A stretch of 8,372 bases of DNA, from assembly GCA_002688335.1 (NCBI GenBank), contig NZCQ01000034.1:1-8372 (forward strand), written 5' to 3'. The stretch is from Candidatus Pacearchaeota archaeon (GTDB taxonomy: Archaea; Nanobdellota; Nanobdellia; Pacearchaeales; GW2011-AR1). Position numbers and translations under genes: made by a program. Shown piece by piece: positions 1-5,915 of this stretch; position 1 is the stretch's first letter; every line of letters begins with the position of its first letter. Below the pieces are notes generated by a model, which was not told where the DNA came from, made no database searches, and saw nothing but the letters and a program-made list of their open reading frames with translations.

Positions 1-315
1 ATGTTTTCTACCACTCAAATAAACTATTCTCTTAGCATCATAATCCCGATAATAATTCTTGTTATCATAACCAACATAAACTATATTATGCCCATCATAA
101 ACTTTCCCCCTAGAAACTATCTTATAATTATAATCGTAATGTCTAACAACTTGTTTATCGCTCAAATCTATCACCTTCTTCCCACCAACATAGATCTTAG
201 AATACTCACATTCATGATAATAACCATCACTTCCTTTACAAATACTAGCAGAAACAAAACCTATCTGAAAAACAATAAACAAAGCTAACAGAGATAAAAA
301 TAACCTTGATTTCAT
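1..315 (-). CDS. Secreted Tyr-rich small protein, partial (3' end beyond window)
   Basis: An open minus-strand frame starts at ATG 315-313 and runs 105 codons without a stop to the window edge, so the C-terminus is missing. Residues 1-23 form a signal peptide: MKSR, a hydrophobic core (LFLSLLALFIVFQIGF), then VSA before a probable cleavage site. The mature part begins SICKGSDGYYHEC and continues rich in Tyr, Asp and Lys. Cys26, GYY at 31-33 and Cys36 occupy exactly the positions found in the neighbouring secreted protein encoded just upstream (355-810), so the two look like tandem paralogs, perhaps with a disulfide between the Cys pair. The gap to that gene is 39 bp, with only a weak TATA-like TTAATAATA about 24 nt before the ATG. 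The export prediction is good. The function is unknown; a cell-surface role is inference. A plus-strand ORF in the same place is a shadow. Confidence 0.8.
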   Translation of the reverse strand, partial: MKSRLFLSLLALFIVFQIGFVSASICKGSDGYYHECEYSKIYVGGKKVIDLSDKQVVRHYDYNYKIVSRGKVYDGHNIVYVGYDNKNYYRDYDAKRIVYLSGRKH

Positions 316-354
316 AAAATCACAAGCAAAGATTATTATTAAGAATTATTGTAA

Positions 355-810
355 TCAATTCCAAAAACTAAAAAACGAAAATGGGCCATATCCAAAGCTT
401 GAATAACCTCGATATGAAACTCTATTCACATAACCAGGACTTCCATAATATCCATAATTATATCCTCCAAACCCATAGCCCCTATAACTGCCGTAACCAT
501 ATCCACCATAACCCCCATATCCCCCACCAAAAGTATTTGGATAAGTTGTTCCATGATTAATAAAATACTGACTAGGATTCCTATCTCCACTAACATATTT
601 CTTATATCTATAATTCCCATAACTTCCCTTAAATATTGGAACAGTAGCCCTGTCACCATCATCACTAGCGTAAGAAGTTCTATACCTAATCATAGGTTTA
701 TCACAATCATCATAATAACCTTGAGTTGTTTGACATAAAGCTGCTGAAGCTAAGTTCAAAGTTGCCAGCAAAGCAATTCCAATAATTAAAGTTAATAATA
801 GTTTTTTCAT
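355..810 (-). CDS. Secreted Gly/Tyr-rich protein with paired cysteines
   Basis: This 151-aa protein has a signal peptide (MKK, hydrophobic residues 4-20, ASA at 21-23). The mature N-terminus has Cys26, GYY at 31-33 and Cys36, matching the next gene downstream position for position. A basic, Tyr-rich middle follows (residues 41-92). From residue 95 to 145 the chain is low-complexity Gly/Tyr (GGYGGYGGYGYGSYRGYG type), and it ends in an aromatic tail FSFFSFWN. Such tails resemble structural or adhesive surface proteins in general, but no family was recognised. The start ATG overlaps the stop of the preceding 106-aa gene as ATGA (810-807), which implies translational coupling in one operon. Export is well supported by the signal sequence; any adhesive or envelope role is inference. 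Overlapping ORFs in other frames owe their length to the repetitive composition. Confidence 0.88.
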   Translation of the reverse strand: MKKLLLTLIIGIALLATLNLASAALCQTTQGYYDDCDKPMIRYRTSYASDDGDRATVPIFKGSYGNYRYKKYVSGDRNPSQYFINHGTTYPNTFGGGYGGYGGYGYGSYRGYGFGGYNYGYYGSPGYVNRVSYRGYSSFGYGPFSFFSFWN

Positions 811-1127
811 TTACAACTTACCTTCAAATACCCTTTCAACAATTCAAAAAGTTCACGACCCAATAATTCTCTTGAATTTTTAAGGTTATTTAATGATGTC
901 TTATCCATCTTAGCAACCTCATCCCTGTCTAAGAGTTCAAGTGTTGGAATCCCATTAACTAACTCATCTCCATTGTTAGATAAATCACTAATTTCCCAAG
1001 CCAAAGAACAAGGATTAGTATGAATATCATAAACATATTTTCCTCTAAAATTAGTTCTAAGAAAATAAGATTTATCCCTGAATGAATCCTCAAGACCAAT
1101 TTCTGCAACGCAAAATCTTTTTAACAT
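807..1127 (-). CDS. Hypothetical protein, 106 aa, heads the secreted-protein operon
   Basis: No family was recognised. The protein has no signal peptide or membrane segment, so it is probably cytosolic. It has three Cys (6, 40 and 105) without a metal-site spacing. The N-terminal half looks beta-rich (residues 20-48), and the C-terminal half is probably helical and leucine-rich (residues 62-101). A TATA-like GATTTAAATA at 1149-1158 lies about 26 nt before the ATG, the spacing expected for a leaderless archaeal mRNA, which supports this start. The stop overlaps the ATG of the Gly/Tyr-rich secreted gene (ATGA), so it is probably coupled with that gene and its paralog. It could be a regulator or a helper for the secreted pair, but nothing in the sequence shows which. 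Confidence 0.75.
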   Translation of the reverse strand: MLKRFCVAEIGLEDSFRDKSYFLRTNFRGKYVYDIHTNPCSLAWEISDLSNNGDELVNGIPTLELLDRDEVAKMDKTSLNNLKNSRELLGRELFELLKGYLKVSCK

Positions 1128-1147
1128 AAACTCTCTAAAAAACCTAC

Positions 1148-1158
1148 CTATTTAAATC
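1148..1158 (-). promoter_or_regulatory. TATA box for the 106-aa/secreted-protein operon
   Basis: Reading the minus strand, AAGATTTAAATAGG is centred about 26 nt upstream of the ATG at 1127. This matches archaeal TATA spacing for a transcript starting at or next to the start codon. It separates this operon from aEF-2. Confidence 0.55.
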
Positions 1159-1335
1159 TTACTATGGTGTTATCACTTAATAGTTAACAATTATCCCTAG
1201 ATTTATAAATTCAAATTTAAACTCTCTACAAACCCCCCTTAAGATTACCATTAAACCACAAATAAATATCATTATTCTCAGACAATTACAAGAATTATAG
1301 ATCCGATATCAATCTTATGAAGTATTAACAATATC

Positions 1336-1379
1336 TAACGAAGAAATCTAACGAAGTTGATTTCGGGAGCAGAATCTAA
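1336..1379. repeat. Dispersed repeat copy 1, downstream of aEF-2
   Basis: Positions 1336-1365 match 3954-3983 at 27 of 30 bases in the same orientation, and weaker similarity extends 14 bases further (36 of 44 overall; seven of eight differences are transitions). The core contains an inverted repeat GAAATC/GATTTC around a short loop, so a transcript of either strand could form a hairpin. This copy also holds an 11-bp direct repeat, ATCTAACGAAG, at 1333-1343 and 1346-1356 (13-bp period). On the minus strand it begins 34 nt after the aEF-2 stop. It may be a terminator, a 3'-UTR element or a REP-like repeat. Confidence 0.7.
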
Positions 1380-1399
1380 AGCCATGTACAAATTAAAGA

Positions 1400-3592
1400 T
1401 CATTCATTCTCTGCCAACCCTTTCCGATCCCTAATCTTCTTAACAACCTCACCTTGTATCTGTGGAGGTGTTTTCTCAAATGACTGATCGACCATTGAAA
1501 ATCCTCCTCTTCCTTCAGTAGCTGATCTTATATCATTACTCATTCCAATCATCTCAGCAACAGGCATTTTAGCCTTCACAGCAACCATTCCAGAAGTCTG
1601 TTCAATATCAATAACCTGTCCACGTTTTGCTGAAACCAACTTAGTTAACTCTCCCATATAATCCAGGGGAGCTTCCAATAATAACGTCTGCAATGGTTCA
1701 AGTAAAACAGGGCCTGCAGATTCAATTGACATTCTCATTGAATCTCTAACAGCCGGGTAAACCTGTGCAGGACCCCTATGAATTGCATCTTCATGAAGTT
1801 TCAAATCAACTAAACTAATTTTCAACTTAGCACAAGGTTCTCTTGCAAGAACACCTGCGTCTATAACTTGCTCAATAGCATCCATAACCATTTCAATAAC
1901 TTCCCCGATATGAACCTCTCCCTTAGTTTTATCTAAAAAAACGCAGTCATTATAAATATCCTTATATTGTCTCGCCTCCTCATTTGAAATACCTAAATCA
2001 GATAATTTATTCCACAAATCCTCATTCTTCTTCTTAAATCTACCCTCACTCAACTCTCCCTTCTTAATAGCTTCATAAACTGAATCCTCTAAAGGTTCAA
2101 CATCAATCCAAAATAAATTATGCTTATTTGGGCTCTTACCCTCTCCAGTCTTACCATTCTTACTAACCGTCTCACGATAAACAACAATAGGTTCAGAAGT
2201 CTTAACCTCAACACCCTTCTCTGTCTTAATCCTATTTTCAATAATCTCCAAATGAAGTTCTCCCATTCCGGAAATTAAATTCTCTCCAGTATCTTCATTG
2301 ATCTCTATTTTTAAGGAAGGATCTTCTTTGGCGACTTTTTTCAAGACTTCAATTAATTTAGGAAGATCTTGAGGTTGTGGAACTGAAATAGATTTAGTAA
2401 TAACTGGATCAAAGATGTGCTTAATACTCTCAAAAGGTTCTTGAGGACTTAGAGTAACTGTTTCTCCAGGTTGACTAGTCAATCCAGTAATCGCCAATAC
2501 ATTTCCCGCAGGTACTTCTTCAAGCTGTTCAGGCTTAACCCCATTATAAACTAATACTTGCTGAATTCTTTGCCTTTTATTATCATTATTCAAATGAACT
2601 TCCATTCCAGGTTTCAAGGTTCCAGAAAATAACCTTCCAGCACTAACTTCCTTACCACTCCTTGCATCAATTACTGTATTTGTAATGACAAAGGCAGGTT
2701 CCCCCTTAGGATCACAATCAAGAAGTTGTTTTCCCAGATCACTATCTAGATCTCCATTCCAGATTTTAGGAATTCTATATTTCTGAGCTTCGACAGGACT
2801 AGGAAGATGAGTAATTACTGAATCAAGTAAAACCTCAAACAAAGGAGCATTTTCCCAAAACCAATCTTTCTTCTCTTCCTTATTATCTTTATTCTGATTT
2901 TCAATTATATCTTTAAAACCAATTCCTTTCTTCTGCATAAATTTAGCACTTAAAGCCCAATTCTCTCTAGCAGATCCAAAAATAACACTCCCATCACCAA
3001 CACTAACCTTCCACTTTTCAGCATATCCCTTCTCAGCAATCTGCTCAAGCAACAAATTAAAATGATCAATTATTTTCATAAATCTCTCCTGCATCTTCTC
3101 AGGAGTTAATTTAAGTTCAGTAATCATTCTATCAACCTTATTAATGAATAAAACAGGCTTAACTCTCTCCCTTAAAGCTTGCTTCATTACAGTCTCTGTC
3201 TGAGGCATTATTCCTTCAATAGCACAAGCCAAAACAATTGTCCCATCAATAGCCCTCATAGCCCTAGTAACATTTCCTCCAAAATCAACGTGTCCAGGAG
3301 TATCAATTAAATTAATCAGATATTCTTTTCCATCAAGTTCATGAGCCATAGAAACATTTGCAGCATCAACCGTAAGTAATCTTTCCTGCTCATCCGCATG
3401 ACCCCAGGTCGCCATCCCACCTTCCAAATCTCCAGCAAGTTTCTCATTCATCATTCCAGCCGCAGCCAATAAATTATCCGTAAGAGCAGTCTTACCGTGG
3501 TGAATATGCGCACTAGTCGCTATATTCCGAATATTATCCTGATTCTTAACCAATCTTACAATCTTCTCAAAAGGTGTTTCTTTCTTTGCCAT
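1400..3592 (-). CDS. fusA: Archaeal translation elongation factor 2 (aEF-2)
   Basis: This is the ribosomal translocase GTPase (EF-G/EF-2 family), 730 aa, full length for archaea. The P-loop is AHIHHGKT (28-35), switch I ends RLLTVDAANVSM (71-82), followed by DTPGH (97-101), NKVD (151-154) and a G5-like GSA. Domain II follows at about 295-390, domain III at about 400-475 (GMGELHLEI), domain IV to about 625 and domain V at the C-terminus. His605 in DAIHRGPAQ is the diphthamide acceptor and is present. Two usually conserved GTPase residues differ: Asp of AH[IV]DHGKT is His31, and Gly of RGIT is Leu72. The other motifs are intact, so it is probably functional, with altered cation coordination possible. 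It starts 1 nt after the stop of the 79-aa gene (TAA-A-ATG) and is presumably co-transcribed with it. No tuf follows. Confidence 0.98.
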   Translation of the reverse strand: MAKKETPFEKIVRLVKNQDNIRNIATSAHIHHGKTALTDNLLAAAGMMNEKLAGDLEGGMATWGHADEQERLLTVDAANVSMAHELDGKEYLINLIDTPGHVDFGGNVTRAMRAIDGTIVLACAIEGIMPQTETVMKQALRERVKPVLFINKVDRMITELKLTPEKMQERFMKIIDHFNLLLEQIAEKGYAEKWKVSVGDGSVIFGSARENWALSAKFMQKKGIGFKDIIENQNKDNKEEKKDWFWENAPLFEVLLDSVITHLPSPVEAQKYRIPKIWNGDLDSDLGKQLLDCDPKGEPAFVITNTVIDARSGKEVSAGRLFSGTLKPGMEVHLNNDNKRQRIQQVLVYNGVKPEQLEEVPAGNVLAITGLTSQPGETVTLSPQEPFESIKHIFDPVITKSISVPQPQDLPKLIEVLKKVAKEDPSLKIEINEDTGENLISGMGELHLEIIENRIKTEKGVEVKTSEPIVVYRETVSKNGKTGEGKSPNKHNLFWIDVEPLEDSVYEAIKKGELSEGRFKKKNEDLWNKLSDLGISNEEARQYKDIYNDCVFLDKTKGEVHIGEVIEMVMDAIEQVIDAGVLAREPCAKLKISLVDLKLHEDAIHRGPAQVYPAVRDSMRMSIESAGPVLLEPLQTLLLEAPLDYMGELTKLVSAKRGQVIDIEQTSGMVAVKAKMPVAEMIGMSNDIRSATEGRGGFSMVDQSFEKTPPQIQGEVVKKIRDRKGLAENE

Positions 3593-3593
3593 T

Positions 3594-3833
3594 TTAATTA
3601 TTGAAATATAAATTAGATGCTAAATTAACAGCATAAGCAACGTTTAATCCTGCTATTAAATTGAAATATGCCATCTCACCCAAAGCATTTACTAAAGATT
3701 TTCCAACACTTGATTCTCCTTCTAATGATCCATTACCATTATTCTCAGTTCTATTCTCAAATTTAACAAAAGCATTAACTAACCCAAATACCGGAATAGC
3801 ATCCTTCATCTCTACAAAATTTTTCCTTGCCAT
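3594..3833 (-). CDS. Hypothetical protein, 79 aa, directly upstream of aEF-2
   Basis: No family was recognised. The protein has a basic start (MARKNF), a moderately hydrophobic stretch (residues 12-24), a polar Asn/Gly/Glu-rich linker (27-44) and a C-terminal amphipathic or membrane-associated helix of about 24 residues beginning near Met54 (MAYFNLIAGLNVAYAVNLAS). The stop is separated from the aEF-2 ATG by one base, so the two are almost certainly co-translated. A TATA-like TTTAAAAA about 35 nt before the ATG and a purine-rich AGGAAG next to the start support the chosen ATG with a leader of roughly 10 nt. A link to translation is suggested only by position. A plus-strand ORF over the same bases was judged a shadow. 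Confidence 0.75.
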   Translation of the reverse strand: MARKNFVEMKDAIPVFGLVNAFVKFENRTENNGNGSLEGESSVGKSLVNALGEMAYFNLIAGLNVAYAVNLASNLYFNN

Positions 3834-3861
3834 ACTTCCTATCCTAATCCATATAGAAATT

Positions 3862-3873
3862 GGTTTTTAAAGG
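3862..3873 (-). promoter_or_regulatory. TATA box for the 79-aa/aEF-2 operon
   Basis: The minus-strand CTTTAAAAACC is identical to the 11-mer upstream of rps12 (7203-7213). It lies about 35 nt before the 79-aa start and predicts a start site near 3842 with a very short leader. It would let aEF-2 be transcribed separately from the ribosomal protein genes. Confidence 0.6.
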
Positions 3874-3953
3874 TTTCTTAATTCTTTGATTAGTCAGAAA
3901 TCAATTCACACACCTTCCAGAGTTAAATATGAAATTATTATACTACCAAGAAA

Positions 3954-3997
3954 TAGCGGAGAAATCTGACGAAGTTGATTTCGAAAGTAAAATATAA
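3954..3997. repeat. Dispersed repeat copy 2, downstream of the tiny membrane-protein gene
   Basis: This is the second copy of the element at 1336-1379, same orientation, 27 of 30 bases identical in the core (differences at 3956, 3959 and 3968). It keeps GAAATC/GATTTC flanking a short loop. On the minus strand it begins 43 nt after the stop of the small membrane gene (4027), a placement similar to copy 1 behind aEF-2. The rest of the 3834-4026 spacer holds only the aEF-2 operon promoter and nothing else recognisable. Confidence 0.7.
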
Positions 3998-4026
3998 ACA
4001 ATCTAAGAATATCTTTTATCCTCATT

Positions 4027-4147
4027 CTATCTAAGAACATAATAAACCGCGATTCCAAGCAATCCAAGTATTATGGCAGCAATCACTATCCCTATAGCAA
4101 TACCATATAGCAATACCATATCCCAATTCCTTATTCACTCTTTTCAT
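4027..4147 (-). pseudogene. Tiny single-span membrane protein, split by a 13-bp tandem duplication
   Basis: As it stands, ATG 4147-4145 opens MKRVNKELGYGIAI and then runs into the wrong frame. The bases atagcaataccat occur twice in tandem (4094-4106 and 4107-4119). Removing one copy joins the frames into a 35-aa protein: MKRVNKELG, then a membrane helix (GIAIGIVIAAIILGLLGIAVYY), then VLR and TAG at 4029-4027. A TATA-like TTATTTAAAG at 4167-4176 lies about 24 nt before ATG 4147, which supports that start as leaderless. Without repair, a 30-aa helix-only product could start at ATG 4119. It is too short for standard gene calling. Function is unknown; it resembles small membrane anchors. The duplication could be recent slippage, an assembly artefact or a reversible switch. 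Confidence 0.6.
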
Positions 4148-4164
4148 AATAATAAAAAGAAATA

Positions 4165-4178
4165 ATCTTTAAATAAGT
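4165..4178 (-). promoter_or_regulatory. TATA box for the tiny membrane-protein gene
   Basis: The minus-strand sequence TTATTTAAAGATT is centred about 24 nt before ATG 4147. The spacing predicts a leaderless transcript beginning at that ATG, which argues that the gene used this upstream start before the 13-bp duplication. Confidence 0.5.
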
Positions 4179-4197
4179 ATTGTTAATCAGGAATTAA

Positions 4198-4464
4198 TTA
4201 CGCACTTTCAGCAACATATCTTGCCCTCTCATCAGCAATAACTTTAACCAAGCGATCATGATATCTCACTGCCCCAAAAGACATATTTCTCTTTCCCCTT
4301 TCCCCCATCAAATATTCATAAACCTCTACTTCGATTCCTTCTAGTCCGCTTCCATAGTCGTACCTCTTATCCAACCATCCCCTCTGGTTTTCAGGTAAAC
4401 AAGCCAAAAAACGAAGCCTATGAAACCTCCTCTCTTGAAAATCTGGTGATCGTCCATCCCTCAT
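4198..4464 (-). CDS. Hypothetical Arg-rich protein, 88 aa
   Basis: No family was recognised. It is a basic protein with many Arg (RERRFHRLRF-like cluster at residues 11-19) and several aromatic residues. It has no signal peptide or membrane segment. An acidic, probably helical stretch lies at 42-55 (EGIEVEVYEYLMGE), and a C-terminal helix at about 70-86. The basic N-terminus would suit nucleic-acid or ribosome binding, but that is inference. A TATA-like CTTTTAAATAG centred near 4491 lies about 27 nt before the ATG and supports this start as leaderless. The gene therefore probably has its own promoter although it sits within the uS7-to-aEF-2 stretch. The stop is at 4198-4200, just before the membrane-protein promoter. 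Confidence 0.72.
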   Translation of the reverse strand: MRDGRSPDFQERRFHRLRFLACLPENQRGWLDKRYDYGSGLEGIEVEVYEYLMGERGKRNMSFGAVRYHDRLVKVIADERARYVAESA

Positions 4465-4485
4465 AACAATCTCAATTAGAAGAAC

Positions 4486-4496
4486 TATTTAAAAGT
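4486..4496 (-). promoter_or_regulatory. TATA box for the 88-aa gene
   Basis: The minus-strand sequence CTTTTAAATAG is about 27 nt upstream of ATG 4464, the spacing of a leaderless archaeal promoter. Confidence 0.5.
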
Positions 4497-4527
4497 TTAT
4501 CAGATCAGCCAACCATTCCAAATAAAA

Positions 4528-5196
4528 CTAATGTCTTTTCCATATCTTTTTTGCCCAATCTGGAACTCCACCAATTGCTGTATAAAAGATTCTAGGAGGT
4601 TTGACATCTATTTCTTCTTGCGTTCCAGCAGTTTCCGAGACTTTATTTTTAAAATAAAATCCATCTTCGGTTGCTTGTTCCCTCAATGCTTCCGGAAAAA
4701 GATTAAAATCTCTATTGAAAGACCTTATTTCAAAGTCATCCGATTTTAAGTCTACCTTGATTTGGTCTCGAAACAATTGTAAATGATCTTCTTCCAATCT
4801 TTTAAGCAAATCACTAACTAACCTTTCCCTGGACTTTTCAAGTTTTAACTCATCATAGGGTATCATAAAATACTCTGATTCAGTCCCTCTATGATCATTT
4901 GAAGCAAGATATCTCCCACCCGTTTTATCAACAAAGGATCTAGAATCAATCCCCAAATACCTCTCACCATTAAAATTAGCGCGTAATTGTCTAATCCCTC
5001 CGTAAAAGAATAACTTATCCCTACCTAATAATAAAGTATTATCATTATCATTTCTTTGAAAAAAGCAACTTATTCCTTTTAGCATCTTTGTTCCAGAAGA
5101 ATTAATCATAACAACTCCTGAATAAGCATTTTCACCATCACTAACCGCACGAAGGTTAAAATAACTATTTTGTCGCCTTCTAATTTTAACTTTCAT
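4528..5196 (-). CDS. Hypothetical protein, 222 aa, following rps7
   Basis: No family was recognised. It begins with a basic segment, MKVKIRRRQN, followed by a likely beta-rich domain to about residue 112 (repeated Gly/Asn turns: ENAYSGVVMINSSG, GRDKLFFYGG, GERYLGIDSRS). A long charged, probably coiled helix follows (about 115-145, ELKLEKSRERLVSDLLKRLEE region split over several heptads). The last 75 residues are mixed and end in an aromatic, basic tail (PDWAKKIWKRH). It has no signal peptide or transmembrane segment. It starts 28 bp after the rps7 stop; a clear separate TATA box at the right distance is not obvious, so read-through from the ribosomal operon is likely. It could be an RNA-binding or toxin-like protein, but the sequence does not decide. 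Confidence 0.78.
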   Translation of the reverse strand: MKVKIRRRQNSYFNLRAVSDGENAYSGVVMINSSGTKMLKGISCFFQRNDNDNTLLLGRDKLFFYGGIRQLRANFNGERYLGIDSRSFVDKTGGRYLASNDHRGTESEYFMIPYDELKLEKSRERLVSDLLKRLEEDHLQLFRDQIKVDLKSDDFEIRSFNRDFNLFPEALREQATEDGFYFKNKVSETAGTQEEIDVKPPRIFYTAIGGVPDWAKKIWKRH

Positions 5197-5224
5197 TTTT
5201 AAAACTCAACACTTTAACAATTAA

Positions 5225-5914
5225 CTATCTAGCACTATCAGCTTGCTTCTCAGAATCTTTCTTCTTCGACATAGAATAGCTATCTCCGTCACCATTATAA
5301 GCCTTAACTATTTCGTCAGCCAAAGCTCTCTCTATCTTGGTCTTCTTATTAAAAGATTTGTCATAACTCCCATGCACAATATATCTTAAAGTCATAGTAA
5401 ATCTTCTCAGCGGACTGATATCAACTGCCTGAGGATATCTCGCACCGCCATACTCAATAATAGTAACCCCATCCCTAGGAGCAGCATTTTCAATAGCACT
5501 AACCAAAACTTGAACAGGATTTATCTTAAGCTTCTCCTCAATTATCTTCAAAGTATCCATAACTATCTTCATATTCTGAGAGTACTTTCCGGTCTTCCAA
5601 GCAGTCTGAATCTTATGCTTCTTACCCCTATGCCCAGGCACAGCAATCAAATTAGCAAATACCTCTAGAACATTTACCTTTGCCTTACCAAATTTCTCCC
5701 TAATCCTTCCATGAGATTTAACAGACAATTTAGGTTCCAAATTAATATATTTCTTCATCCCAGGATCATTAACCTTAACCTCAGAAACATCATACAACCC
5801 AAATAGCTTAAATCCCTCTTTGGCCTTCTCCATCTCAAGTTCCTCTATCTGAGACAGCCCTTCATCTCCCTGAACTTCTGCTCCTTCCTGTAACTCAAAT
5901 TCTTGTTCTATCAT
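5225..5914 (-). CDS. rps7: Small ribosomal subunit protein uS7
   Basis: The protein binds the 3' major domain of 16S rRNA and helps nucleate assembly of the 30S head near the E site. The 229-aa sequence carries the uS7 hallmarks GKYSQNMKIVMDTLKIIE (109-126) and NPVQVLVSAIENAAPRDG (132-149), followed by EYGGARYPQAVDISPLRR (154-171). The C-terminus, SYSMSKKKDSEKQADSAR, matches the usual archaeal ending. Compared with typical archaeal uS7 it is somewhat long: residues 1-33 form an acidic, Glu-rich extension (pI opposite to the rRNA-binding body). The start at 5914 is one base after the stop that gene B would have if its frameshift were repaired (TAA-A-ATG). It belongs with nusA and rps12 in the canonical archaeal order, although two small genes intervene. 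Confidence 0.97.
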   Translation of the reverse strand: MIEQEFELQEGAEVQGDEGLSQIEELEMEKAKEGFKLFGLYDVSEVKVNDPGMKKYINLEPKLSVKSHGRIREKFGKAKVNVLEVFANLIAVPGHRGKKHKIQTAWKTGKYSQNMKIVMDTLKIIEEKLKINPVQVLVSAIENAAPRDGVTIIEYGGARYPQAVDISPLRRFTMTLRYIVHGSYDKSFNKKTKIERALADEIVKAYNGDGDSYSMSKKKDSEKQADSAR

Positions 5915-5915
5915 T

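Noticed and set aside
1..288. Plus-strand ORF of 95 codons, hydrophobic
   Set aside because: It is the antisense of a signal-peptide gene on the minus strand that explains the bases better; the Ile/Thr-rich product is typical of antisense AT-rich sequence.
426..738. Two ORFs (one on each strand) inside the Gly/Tyr-rich gene
   Set aside because: Both arise from the repetitive composition of the 151-aa secreted protein and have no credible start context.
1160..1335. Short ORFs of about 30 codons in the 1128-1399 spacer
   Set aside because: No promoter spacing, composition or similarity supports them; the only notable content is the repeat and the promoter of the next operon.
3661..3870. Plus-strand ORF of 69 codons
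   Set aside because: It lies antisense to the 79-aa gene and its promoter, and only the minus-strand frame has promoter and spacing support.
4531..4749. Plus-strand ORF of 72 codons
   Set aside because: Antisense to the C-terminal part of the 222-aa gene, with no promoter.
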